Source: CAVSUZ01 sp963834715
Lineage (GTDB): Bacteria > Pseudomonadota > Alphaproteobacteria > Acetobacterales > Acetobacteraceae
Assembly (NCBI GenBank): GCA_963834715.1
Contig: CAWIDE010000003.1
Span: 342,975 to 406,974, forward strand
Direction of reading: 5' to 3'
DNA: 64,000 nucleotides
Under the pieces are notes generated by a model. The model did no database searches. It was given only the letters and a program-made list of their open reading frames with translations, and had not been told where the DNA came from. Numbering within the stretch: position 1 is the first letter of the stretch; each line of letters opens with the position of its first letter. A program made the translations under genes and the position numbers. Of the stretch, positions 10,349 to 18,772 are shown piece by piece.

Positions 10349-10502
10349 GGGTTTGGGCGAAGGGGTCGCTTCGGGGGGTTTGGGGGAGGCGAAAAGGTCA
10401 CTTCGCAGGTTTTGAGACGGGCGAAAGGGTCACTTGAGGGTTTTTGGGGGAGGCGAAAGGGTCACTTCGGGGGTTTGGGCGGGGCGGAAGGGGTCACTTG
10501 GG
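10349..10502. repeat. Five degenerate tandem repeats of about 30 bp
   Basis: Directly after mfd there are five head-to-tail copies of a 27-33 bp G-rich unit. Each unit starts GGGTTT (or GGTTTT) and carries a GGCGAAAGGGTCACTT core with small changes. Approximate unit starts are 10349, 10376, 10408, 10438 and 10471. The block separates mfd from the convergent ccdB stop codon. It may act as a bidirectional transcription barrier or may simply be slippage-derived. Confidence 0.85.
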
Positions 10503-10808
10503 TCAGTAGCCGAGCAGCAGAATGTCGAGGGCGCGAGTGATCTCATCTTGGCGGCTGACGAGGGAGGTTATTCTACGTTTGAGTTCACGGACGGGGATCG
10601 TAGCGATCGCTTGCGTGAGCATGACGTGCGGCTCGGCCGCGATTTCGAAGACCGGGTTCAGCTCCTTGATTGGTTTGGGATAGTCCTTGAGGCGAATGAG
10701 GGGAACTACGGTTCTGGTGGATAGGTGATCCAGCAGGTCAGCCTGGACGTTCAGGAGGTACCCGGTGGGACGGCGGCCGGGCATTGGATGAACGTCCAGC
10801 CTCGGCAC
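10503..10808 (-). CDS. ccdB: CcdB-type toxin (gyrase poison family)
   Basis: The predicted product has 101 residues, the standard CcdB size. Family pattern: an N-terminal strand, GYLLNVQADLLDHLSTRTVV, then the PLIRL strand, a VMLTQAIATIPVREL segment and a C-terminal helix ending DEITRALDILLLGY. In CcdB the last residues contact GyrA; here the terminal GY replaces the common GI/GF. It begins at a GTG that overlaps the ccdA stop codon (TAGTG), so toxin translation is coupled to antitoxin translation. CcdB proteins trap DNA gyrase on DNA unless bound by CcdA. Confidence 0.88.
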   Translation of the reverse strand: MPRLDVHPMPGRRPTGYLLNVQADLLDHLSTRTVVPLIRLKDYPKPIKELNPVFEIAAEPHVMLTQAIATIPVRELKRRITSLVSRQDEITRALDILLLGY

Positions 10809-11068
10809 TAAAACCGGCGGAATTGTTCAAGCGGAAGGCCATGCTGCTCGACGTAGTCGTTCCAGGCTTGGATCGCTTCCTGATTTTCAGAGAGCCAGCG
10901 GGCAGCTTTGGCCTGGGAGACGGCGGCCGCCAGGCCATACTCGCATGCCTGGGAAATGTTGATGTTGAGTGCACGAGCTTCCTGCAGGAGCAGCTCGGGT
11001 AGAGTGATGTTTGTGGGGGAGCGGTGAGGTTTGGATGGGACTTGGCGCTGCCGAGACGATGTGCGCAT
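10808..11068 (-). CDS. ccdA: CcdA-type antitoxin
   Basis: The predicted product is 86 residues from the ATG at 11068, which has GAAGG 5-6 bases upstream; an upstream in-frame ATG at 11101 is less likely. The N-terminal part (TNITLPELLLQEARALNINIS) is the ribbon-helix-helix DNA-binding domain. The C-terminal half, rich in Ala, Trp and acidic residues (ENQEAIQAWNDYVEQHGLPL), is the disordered toxin-binding tail. It neutralises CcdB and should autorepress the operon with it through sites upstream of the start. Confidence 0.88.
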   Translation of the reverse strand: MRTSSRQRQVPSKPHRSPTNITLPELLLQEARALNINISQACEYGLAAAVSQAKAARWLSENQEAIQAWNDYVEQHGLPLEQFRRF

Positions 11069-11102
11069 GGCACCTTCTTTATGCGCATGGAGTGTGCGCA
11101 TG
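11062..11102 (-). promoter_or_regulatory. Candidate ccdAB operator: three TGCGCATG repeats
   Basis: The octamer TGCGCATG occurs exactly three times, at 11062-11069, 11082-11089 and 11095-11102, over and just upstream of the ccdA start. Its core GCGC is palindromic, as expected for a ribbon-helix-helix dimer site. CcdAB-type operons are known to be autorepressed at repeated operators; assignment of this site is inference. Confidence 0.5.
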
Positions 11103-11395
11103 TCAAGTGCGATCTTGCTGCCTTACGCCGCGATGAGTTTCGTCGAATTTATCAGCGCGGAAAGTGAACAATGAAGGTAGCAGACGATACGAGGCGACAC
11201 CCCTCGGCAACTCTTAGGGTCCAGCGGGCGCTGACGCAGCGGGTGCGGATGGCTTGGGAGCTGCCGGGAGGGGTGGGGCTTAGGGAGGGGTCGTAGGTTG
11301 GCAGGTCTGTCTGTCACGTACGCCAATTCGCGTATTCCAGGGCGGGTGGCCGGGTATCTAGCGTTGCGACCGAGCCTGACCGTAGGGAGTGAATC

Positions 11396-11792
11396 ATGGC
11401 CCAGCCAACAGTCGCGACAACACCGAAGGCCGAGCTAAAGAGTTTCGACCAACCGGAACGAAGTACGCGAATTTCCCAAAGGCCGTCTGGAACTAATCAA
11501 GATCGGCGGCGCCTCGATTGGCCGCGCCGTATTCGAGCCCGGGTGGCGGTGGGCGCAGTCCGTCCAGCCGATCGCGAAGACTAAGAGCTGTGAAGCGCCG
11601 CATTTTCAGTATCATGTGGCGGGCGTGCTTCGGATCCGGATGGACGACGGGGCGGAATTTGATTGCAAGCCGGGCGAGATTTCGTTGCTGCCGAGTGGGC
11701 ACGACGCCTGGGTAATCGGCGACCAAGCTGCTGTCGTGGTCGATTTTCAGGGCATGATCGACTATGCGAGGAGCGATAAACACGCCAGCTAG
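11396..11792 (+). CDS. Cupin-domain protein (apparent +1 frameshift)
   Basis: An ATG at 11396 opens MAQPTVATTPKAELKSFDQP. After an extra G at 11455/11456 the reading continues one frame over as NEVREFPKGRLELIKIGGAS, FEPGWRWAQSVQPIAKTKSC, HFQYHVAGVLRIRMDDGAEF, KPGEISLLPSGHDAWVIGDQ and VVVDFQG, ending at TAG 11792. Repaired length is 131 residues. The second block carries both cupin motifs with His residues (HFQYH and GHDAW) that could bind metal. Similar stand-alone cupins are common in proteobacteria with no assigned reaction. Confidence 0.75.
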
Positions 11793-11894
11793 TATCCGTT
11801 TAGCAGCGGCAACGCCGTTTCGGGGGTCGCTGGTGCGGCTTGACAACAGGCAAATCCGGCATATAAACCATCACTACGAGCGTCCAACCGGCTG

Positions 11895-13038
11895 GTGGAT
11901 TACTCTGTGGCCGCGGTGCTTGCCAAGCTTCCCGAACGCGACCTGCGTGCTGCCCTCGGCACGTTGCAGTCGCTTGCCGAGCAGAGCGAGAGCAGCGCCT
12001 CCTTCATTGGTGCCGTGCTTGAACAGTTGACGGGTGTCGTCGCTTCGGATCTGACGACGCTGAGCATATGCGACCTGGAGCAGGGCACGCGTCGCGTCGT
12101 CGGCCGCGAGGGGGAGGCTTTATCGGAGTTCTGATCGCGCGGCCTTCGACCTGCATTTCCGCGAGCATCCTCTGGTGCGCTTTCACAGCTCACACCCGCG
12201 GGGGCCGACGCAGCGCATTTCTGACTGCGTAAATGTAAGCGCATTCCGCAATTCGGCGCTACATGCAGACTATTACCGTCGCATCGGCATTGATTACGTG
12301 ATGGCGCTACCTTTGCACATCGACGACGCCAATGTCATTAGCGTCGTTTTCAACCGCAGTCATTCCAATTTCAAGGACAGCGAGCGTGGCGTGTTAGACG
12401 CAGTCCGCCAACCGCTCGCCGCGATCTACCGCAATCTGGTTGCGTGCGAGGATGCCGGGATTGGGCTGAAATGTATTAGCGAGCTTGCCACCGACAGCGG
12501 ATGGCAGATGCTGCGCGTGACATTGGCGGGAAGAATTGTTGAGGCGTCCCCGGCGGCACTACGGCTGTTGGCGAGATTTTCCCCCGAGTATACGCCTGCC
12601 CGGCAGGCGAAGCTGCCGGAAAGGCTGTTCACGTGGTTCACACGCAGTCGCAACTGGGGCCTCGAGCGGCCGGCAATCCAGCACGGACAGCAGTTCACCG
12701 CATCGCATCTCGGCGCCAGGCTGACGGTGCATTTTGTTCCCGACCCGGATGGCGGTTCCGCGGGATACCTGTTGATGAAGGGGGATCGCTTTGACGTCCA
12801 TGCAGCCCACCTCCGGGGGCTGCCGGTGACCCATAGAGAGCGCGAGGTCCTGGCCCTGGTTGCGGCGGGCAAGAGTAACGGCGAAATCGGTACGCTTCTG
12901 GCAATCAGTCCCCGCACGGTTCAGAAGCATCTTGAGCACATCTTTGACAAGCTCGGCGTCGAGACGCGCACTTCGGCGGCGCTTTGTGCGTTGAGCGCGA
13001 TTGACAATCACGTGCGATTGAGCGCAACGCCCCCCTGA
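11895..13038 (+). CDS. LuxR-family transcriptional regulator (apparent +1 frameshift)
   Basis: The C-terminal 65 residues are a clear LuxR/FixJ helix-turn-helix: LPVTHREREVLALVAAGKSN, IGTLLAISPRTVQKHLEHIF and KLGVETRTSAA. The N-terminal 230 residues look like a GAF-like sensory region. The frame is broken near 12130 (LSE-F-stop); removing one T joins LSE to SDRAAFDLHFREHPLVRFH and gives 380 residues. The start is a GTG at 11895. It follows the cupin gene by about 100 bp and precedes the PQQ dehydrogenase genes in the same direction, so it may regulate them (inference). Confidence 0.8.
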
Positions 13039-13098
13039 AGCGGGGACGCGAGTTTGTGACGAGGGCTCCGGTCAGTGTGATTTCGGCCGGGCATCGCC

Positions 13099-13506
13099 TT
13101 GGCGTTTGCTGAATTGGTTCGGCAGGCGGGGTCGGAACGTTTGATAACTGACGTAAAGGGACGGCGTCCTTTTGGGGCCTTGCTGCTGGCGCTGGCAGCA
13201 GCGGCGGGTACCGCGCTCGCGATTTACGCGTTCGTAGCGAGCGAAGGGGTTAGTCACACACAAGGTGCGGCCGCGGTCATCGGCAGCGGTGCGGTCATGC
13301 TGGTTGCGGCGCTGCTGATAGCGGGAATTCCAGGCGTACCGAGATTTCTGCGCGGGATCATTCTGCTGCTGCTGTTGATCGATATTGTGGCGACGGCCAT
13401 TGCCGCATGGTTCCTGGAGCTTTGGGTGCTGGTGGCTTTCATGGCGGTGGCATTGGTGGGATGGCTGGCGCACGTCGCGTTTGGACTGGCGGGGGGGCGC
13501 GCGTGA
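13099..13506 (+). CDS. Four-helix membrane anchor subunit, SldB-like
   Basis: The product has about 135 residues from a TTG start at 13099. Four hydrophobic segments are visible (about residues 26-47, 58-78, 84-103 and 107-130). This matches the membrane-anchor domain that forms the N-terminus of membrane PQQ glucose dehydrogenases, and the separate small subunit SldB of Gluconobacter sorbitol/glycerol dehydrogenase. The stop is 26 bp before the PQQ dehydrogenase start, so the two are almost surely co-transcribed. It would anchor the enzyme and pass electrons to ubiquinone (by analogy). The exact start is uncertain. Confidence 0.7.
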   Translation: MAFAELVRQAGSERLITDVKGRRPFGALLLALAAAAGTALAIYAFVASEGVSHTQGAAAVIGSGAVMLVAALLIAGIPGVPRFLRGIILLLLLIDIVATAIAAWFLELWVLVAFMAVALVGWLAHVAFGLAGGRA

Positions 13507-13531
13507 GCGGAGCGCAGGCGGGAGCTGCGAT

Positions 13532-15469
13532 ATGAGGCGCGTAGTTTTCGGGGCGGCGGCGCTGCTTTGTTGGCTGGGCACCGCGGGCGTGGGGTTTGGC
13601 GCAACAGGTGCGGCTTCGGAAGGAGCGCCGCAGACGTGGTACACGTTCACCGGTGATCTGGCGGCGCAGAAATTTGCCACGGATACACAGATAACGCCGG
13701 CGAATGTTTCGCAGCTTCGCATCGCCTGGCAATTGCACACGGGCGATGTATCAGATGGTAGCGGCACGCTTCCGGCGACGGCCTGGTCGGCGACGCCACT
13801 GTTTGTGAATAACACGTTGTATGTGAGCACGCCGTTTTACCGAATTTTTGCGGTCGATCCGGGAAGCGGCAAGGTGAAGTGGATCTTCAAGCCGCCGCAG
13901 ACAAAGCTGGCGCCGTTGACGCAACCGGAGCTGAAGACGCGGGGTGTGGCCTATTGGCAGGCCGATAATCCGCAAGCGGGCCAGCCGTGCCAGAAAATTG
14001 TTTATATGGGGACGATGGATGCGAAGCTGTGGGCGGTTGATGCGGATACGGGCAAGCTGTGTACGGGCTTCGGCAAGAGCGGGCTTCTGGATGTCGATCA
14101 GTGGAACACGGTGAATGCGAAATATCCGCTATCGATACTGCAACCTCCGACGGTCTATAAGAACACGCTGTTTTTCGGGTGGGCCGGAAAGGAATGGGCG
14201 TACATGGTGGCGCCGCCGGGCACCGTAACCGCGGTGGATGCGCAGACGGGCAAGCTGAAGTGGCAGTTTCATCCGCTGACTCCTCAGATGACCGCGAGCA
14301 TGGGTAAGCTTAATGTCTGGGCGAATATGTCGGTGGATGAACAGCATGGCCTGGTGTATGTGCCGACCAGTCCGCCGAGTCCGGATGATTACGGTGGCAA
14401 CCGGAAGCAGCCAATCCCGTATGGCAATGCGGTGATCGCACTGAATGCGGACACCGGGCAGGTGGTGTGGAGCAGGCAGTTCGTGCATCATGATCTGTGG
14501 GATTATGATATTTCAACGGCGCCGACGCTGGTTGACCTGCATCGCAACGGTCAGACGATCCCCGCGATGGTTGTGTCGACCAAGATGGGGTTTGTTTTTG
14601 TAGTAAACCGGCTGACCGGGGAGCCGGTATTTCCCATTGAGGAGCGGTCCGTTGCCAAATCCGATGTGCCGGGAGAACAGTCCGCGGCGACGCAGCCTTG
14701 GGAGACGGCATTGGAGCCGACCATCGGTAAGTGGCCGGGGATAGCGTCGATCGCCAATCTTCTGAGCGGCGGGTACTGCTCGCGCGAGCATAGCAAACTG
14801 CGCTACGACGGGCTTTTTACGCCGCCGAGCCTGGGGGCAGGCAGCCTGACTTATCCGGGATCGGCGGGGGGCATCGAGTGGGGTGGAGGCGCGGTTGATC
14901 CGCGGACCGGCACCTTTGTGGTGAACAGCTCGAACGTGGTGCTTATTTACCGGCTGATCCCGCGTAAGGATTTTGATCAGGAGAAGAAGCAGGCGGGTAA
15001 TCCGAACGATTATTATCCGATGGCAGGGGCGCCGTATGGGATAGAAATATCCCCGTTCCTTAATTATCTTGGGATGCCGTGCTGGAAGCCGCCGTATGGA
15101 ACGATTTCTTCGTACGACTTGAATGCGGGCAAGCTGCTGTGGCGGGAACCGTTTGGCGAGGTGCAAAAGTATGGATTTTACCTGCCGTATTCGTGGGGTT
15201 CGGTGACCATCGGTGCGCCGGTTATTACCCAGAGCGGGGTGATTTTCATCGGGGGTTCGATGGATGCGCGGGTGCGGGCGCTCGATCTGAAGACCGGGAA
15301 GGTACTGTGGATGGCACAGGTGGAGGCGCCGGCGGTGGCGATGCCGGCGGTGTATAGTTACAGGGGCCAGGAGTACGTGGTGTTTGCGGTGGGGGGGAAT
15401 TCGATCCTGACGCCGCGGGTGGGGGACCAGTTGGTGGCGTTTGCGTTGCCGGGCGGGAGCGGCGGATAA
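13532..15469 (+). CDS. Periplasmic PQQ-dependent dehydrogenase (glucose/quinate/polyol type)
   Basis: The product has 645 residues. A signal peptide (MRRVVFGAAALLCWLG, cleavage near GFGA) replaces the fused membrane domain of Gcd/QuiA. The eight-bladed propeller follows with repeated DxxTGKxxW motifs (VDPGSGKVKWIF, VDADTGKLCTGF, VDAQTGKLKWQF, LNADTGQVVWSR, LDLKTGKVLWMA). HHDLWDYDISTAPTL matches the family strand region that shapes the quinone site. It oxidises a sugar, polyol or cyclitol in the periplasm and reduces ubiquinone; the substrate cannot be told from sequence. The small four-helix protein encoded immediately upstream is the likely anchor. Confidence 0.88.
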   Translation: MRRVVFGAAALLCWLGTAGVGFGATGAASEGAPQTWYTFTGDLAAQKFATDTQITPANVSQLRIAWQLHTGDVSDGSGTLPATAWSATPLFVNNTLYVSTPFYRIFAVDPGSGKVKWIFKPPQTKLAPLTQPELKTRGVAYWQADNPQAGQPCQKIVYMGTMDAKLWAVDADTGKLCTGFGKSGLLDVDQWNTVNAKYPLSILQPPTVYKNTLFFGWAGKEWAYMVAPPGTVTAVDAQTGKLKWQFHPLTPQMTASMGKLNVWANMSVDEQHGLVYVPTSPPSPDDYGGNRKQPIPYGNAVIALNADTGQVVWSRQFVHHDLWDYDISTAPTLVDLHRNGQTIPAMVVSTKMGFVFVVNRLTGEPVFPIEERSVAKSDVPGEQSAATQPWETALEPTIGKWPGIASIANLLSGGYCSREHSKLRYDGLFTPPSLGAGSLTYPGSAGGIEWGGGAVDPRTGTFVVNSSNVVLIYRLIPRKDFDQEKKQAGNPNDYYPMAGAPYGIEISPFLNYLGMPCWKPPYGTISSYDLNAGKLLWREPFGEVQKYGFYLPYSWGSVTIGAPVITQSGVIFIGGSMDARVRALDLKTGKVLWMAQVEAPAVAMPAVYSYRGQEYVVFAVGGNSILTPRVGDQLVAFALPGGSGG

Positions 15470-15639
15470 CAGAGCCAGGTCAAGGCTTTGGCCGAGGGCC
15501 TGGTCTTGTTTCGTTATATTGAGCAGACGAATTTCCCTGCTTCGTGCTAGGCTGAAGTGGGTTGCCGTGCCGGCCGGGCGCTTGACCGCCCACGAGCATA
15601 ACCCTGCTGCGAATTATGTCTCGAAGGGGGAACATAACC

Positions 15640-17073
15640 ATGTCGTACGAGTGTAGGACGGCGGAGGACGTACTCAAGGCGATAAAGGACGACGGGATCC
15701 AAATGATCGACCTTCGCTTCGCCGATATTCCGGGGTTATGGCAGCATTTTTCGGTGCCGCCTCGGGCCCTGGACGAGGACAGCTTCACCCAGGGAATCGG
15801 GTTTGACGGTTCGTCGATCCGTGGGTTCCAGGAGATTCAAGAGAGCGATATGCTGGTGATCCCGGACCCGAGCACCGCGTTCCGCGACCCGTTCGCGGAA
15901 GCGCCGAGCCTCGTGCTGATTTGCAACGTCCGGGATCCGATAAGCGGGCAGAGCTATACGCGTGATGCGCGGTATATTGCCCAGAAAGCCGAAGCGCATC
16001 TGCGCTATACGGGTATCGGCGATACCGCGTATTTCGGCCCCGAGCTCGAGCATTTCGTGTTCAATGATGTTCGCTACGACCAGGGCAGTAACTTCGGATT
16101 CTACGAAATCGATGCGATGGAGGCGAACTGGAACGCGAGGCGGACGGGAGCGGAGGGGGCCGGGCTCGGGCACAAGCTGCGTCCGAAGGAGGGGTATTTC
16201 CCGGTGCCGCCCGCCGACGCTTTGCAGGATGCGCGCACGCAGATGGTGGTGCTGCTGGAGGAGATTGGTATTCCTGTGGAGGCGCACCATCATGAGGTCG
16301 CCACAGGCGGCCAGGGCGAGATCGACATGCGCTTTGCGCCGCTGACGCGGATGGCGGACAACGTGATGATCTACAAATATGTGGTGAAGAACGTAGCGCG
16401 GCAGCGGGGGATGACGGCCACTTTCATGCCAAAGCCGCTTTTTGCTGATAACGGCTCGGGGATGCATGTGCACCAGAGTGTGTGGAAGGAGGAGCGGCCT
16501 CTGTTCCATGGCACCGGCTATGCCGATTCCAGCGATACGATGCGGTGGTATATTGGCGGGTTGCTGAAGCACGCGCCGGCGCTGATTGCGATCTGTGCGC
16601 CGACTGTCAATTCGTACCGCCGGTTGGTTCCGGGGTTCGAGGCACCGGTTAATCTCGGGTATTCGCAGCGCAATCGGTCGGCAGCGGTTCGGATCCCGGT
16701 TTATTCGGCGAGCCCGCGAGCGAAGCGGATCGAGTTTCGCTGCCCTGACCCGGCGGCTAACCCGTATCTGGCGTTTGCAGCGATGCTGATGGCCGGGATC
16801 GACGGGATCCGGCAGCGGATCAATCCGGGCGATCCGATTGATAAGGACCTTTATAATTTGCCGCCGGAGGAGTTGAGAAAAGTGCCTTCGGCGCCGGGAT
16901 CGCTGGAGGAGGCGCTGAATGCCCTGGAAGCCGACTGCGAGTTCCTGTTGGCGGGGGACGTGTTCACCCCTGATGTGATTGAGACCTATCTAAAATACAA
17001 GCGCAAGCGGGAGGTGGATGAGATTCGGCTGCGGCCGCACCCGTATGAGTTCGTACTCTACTACGACGTGTGA
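15640..17073 (+). CDS. glnA: Type I glutamine synthetase
   Basis: The product has 477 residues, the usual GSI length. Seen in order: the beta-grasp N-terminus with DDGIQMIDLRFADIPG, the latch region GFDGSSIRGFQ, the PELEHFVF metal ligand strand, the glutamate-binding NGSGMHVHQS loop, the ATP site PVNLGYSQRNRSAAVRIP, and DKDLYNLPPEE, whose Tyr is the expected adenylylation site of GSI-beta enzymes. It condenses ammonia and glutamate to glutamine in a dodecamer. Start chosen at ATG 15640 because GGGGGAAC lies upstream. No glnB (PII) gene sits next to it, unlike the common glnBA operon. Confidence 0.95.
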   Translation: MSYECRTAEDVLKAIKDDGIQMIDLRFADIPGLWQHFSVPPRALDEDSFTQGIGFDGSSIRGFQEIQESDMLVIPDPSTAFRDPFAEAPSLVLICNVRDPISGQSYTRDARYIAQKAEAHLRYTGIGDTAYFGPELEHFVFNDVRYDQGSNFGFYEIDAMEANWNARRTGAEGAGLGHKLRPKEGYFPVPPADALQDARTQMVVLLEEIGIPVEAHHHEVATGGQGEIDMRFAPLTRMADNVMIYKYVVKNVARQRGMTATFMPKPLFADNGSGMHVHQSVWKEERPLFHGTGYADSSDTMRWYIGGLLKHAPALIAICAPTVNSYRRLVPGFEAPVNLGYSQRNRSAAVRIPVYSASPRAKRIEFRCPDPAANPYLAFAAMLMAGIDGIRQRINPGDPIDKDLYNLPPEELRKVPSAPGSLEEALNALEADCEFLLAGDVFTPDVIETYLKYKRKREVDEIRLRPHPYEFVLYYDV

Positions 17074-17168
17074 AGGGGCGGCGCGCGGGGCCGGCAGTCA
17101 TCGCTGTTCCGGCAACGCGCCGCATCTTATATTGACGGGTGTAAGGGTTGAACCAGGGAGGAAGGTCC

Positions 17169-17372
17169 ATGCATGAACAGGACCCGAAAGAGGTTGCTCG
17201 CCTGATGATCAGCCGGCATGGCCTGCGGGCTCAGGCCGTCGCGCTGGAACACCTTCAGGAAATGCGCCAGCAAGGGGACGTCGAGATGCTGGATCGCTGG
17301 GAGGCGATCCACGCCGCAATCTGCGAGCTGCGCCGTACGGCGGAGCAGGCCAGGTTGCGGGGTGCTGTGTAG
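17169..17372 (+). CDS. Small conserved-looking cytosolic protein, unknown function
   Basis: The product has 67 residues starting MHEQDPKEVARLMISRHGLR, with a strong GGGAGGAAGG ribosome site just upstream. It is amphipathic and probably all-helical (ALEHLQEMRQQGDVEMLDRW, then ICELRRTAEQARLRG). It lies about 95 bp downstream of glnA in the same direction. The open tail of the PLD gene on the other strand runs antisense through it. No family is recognised. Confidence 0.6.
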   Translation: MHEQDPKEVARLMISRHGLRAQAVALEHLQEMRQQGDVEMLDRWEAIHAAICELRRTAEQARLRGAV

Positions 17373-18649
17373 GAGCCGCGGGCTGCCGCTTCAATGCTCC
17401 GCAGGCAGCCCGATATTTTTTGTACTTTGCGCTGAGATCGTTCACGTACGCGGCATAGGCATCAGCGATTTCCTTGCTGCGGATCAGCAGGACGTTCTCT
17501 GCGTTGCGTTGTGCATTGGTGGATAAATTAAAGCTTCCTGTAATCACGGTATCGTCGATCACGACAAACTTATTGTGCATAAAATTGTGCAGGCCGCTGT
17601 CTTTGTATGGTAGCGAATCCTTGCGGTGAAGGAATGCTGCTATGTGCTCGAACTGACGGGTTTTTGCTGAAGCGGCCGCGCTGCGGCGCCGGGCCGTGGA
17701 ATTATCGGACGTCTGATGGCCGGACCTATCCCATTCGTTCAGGATCATGTGCATCTCCGGCCCATCGAATATGCCGCCGAAGTCGTTCACGCGGTGCATG
17801 CGGTCGAGGATAGCGCCCATGATCGGTCCCGACGAGATCACCATGGACGAGACCAGGAGTTCGATCCTGCGCCGTGTCGATCGCTGCGGCGATCTCGGCG
17901 CCGATTTCCCGACCTCTTCCTGGTGCAAACATCACGTGGACGGGCACCCCACCGACCTCGACCGAGGCGGTGTCGAAATCTCCGGAATTGCTTACCTCGC
18001 CGCTCTGCCACATCTCGCTGAAATCATTCTCGTAGTATGCGGAAAGAGCGTGGCACTGCTCGAAGACCAGTATGTTGTTATCCTGCACCGCCCAGGCGTC
18101 GGTTGTGAAGTTGGCCGACCCCATCAGAAGCCCGGCCTGGCTGGTCATGGCGTCGCGAATGATGTACTTGCTATGCATCAAGTTGCGCGGCGCGGTGATC
18201 GGTTCGCCCTCGACCGGTGGCACGAGCTTGCCGATGTTATTCTGGCTCGGCTTGATGGTGCGGATGCTGATCGCGTCGTCGAATTTGGCGCCCGCCAAGC
18301 CATCATTCAAAACGCCGGGGTCACCGCCGAGGAGGGCGAACGCTGCCGGCGTAGGTTGGTGGGGTGGCTCGAAATAGCCGATCCGCACGTCTATACCGAG
18401 TTTGGCGGCAGAGTTCAGGGCGCCGACTACCTCCTTGGCGGCGTCGCCTTGAAGGCGGAAATCGTAAATAGCCATGTGCACGCTCGATTGCGCTTTGGAG
18501 ATGAAGCTTGCGAAAGATTGGCCTATGGCAGCGGCTTGGTCGAGCTGGCCTGCACTAAACGTGCGGTCGCCTGGGGCGACGGTTCCCTCCTGGACGATGA
18601 ACATCGCGTTGATCGTTCCGCCCGCGAAGTTTGCTGATCTGTGCGCCAT
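17209..18649 (-). pseudogene. Phospholipase-D-superfamily protein, frameshifted
   Basis: Two HKD motifs define the family. The first, HSKYIIRDAMTSQAG with GSANFTTDAW, is in the upstream frame (17726-18649). The second, HNKFVVIDDTVITGSFNLST, is in the next frame (17209-17928). The two frames join near 17868, where AIDTA should continue as RRIELLVSSMVISSG; one base too many or two missing breaks it. Members cleave phosphodiester bonds in lipids or DNA. No signal peptide is obvious. After SAKYKKYRAACG the product runs a further 55 residues of low-quality sequence antisense to the small gene at 17169, so the true stop may be nearer 17390. Confidence 0.7.
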
Positions 18650-18772
18650 CGCCCGTCCTTGTGCTGCGACTTGCCGATTGTCGGCGGGTCCTTTGGCGCA
18701 GACAACGCTTAATCGGGCACTGTCGCGAAAGATTTATAGGCATGTGGCGGCCAGGAGAGCCGGCGCATGGTG

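Noticed and set aside
11123..11326. Minus-strand 67-residue frame upstream of ccdA
   Set aside because: Pro/Arg/His-rich composition typical of antisense GC-rich frames, no ribosome site.
15472..15535. Possible intrinsic terminator after the PQQ dehydrogenase gene
   Set aside because: A CCAGG...CCTGG pairing exists but the stem is interrupted and only a weak T-rich run follows.
15500..15640. Possible sigma-54 or sigma-70 promoter for glnA
   Set aside because: No -24/-12 pair or well-spaced -35/-10 pair could be found with confidence.
17077..17135. Hairpin GCGGCGCG...CGCGCCGC after glnA
   Set aside because: The arms pair but the loop is long and no clear T-run follows, so I did not call a terminator.
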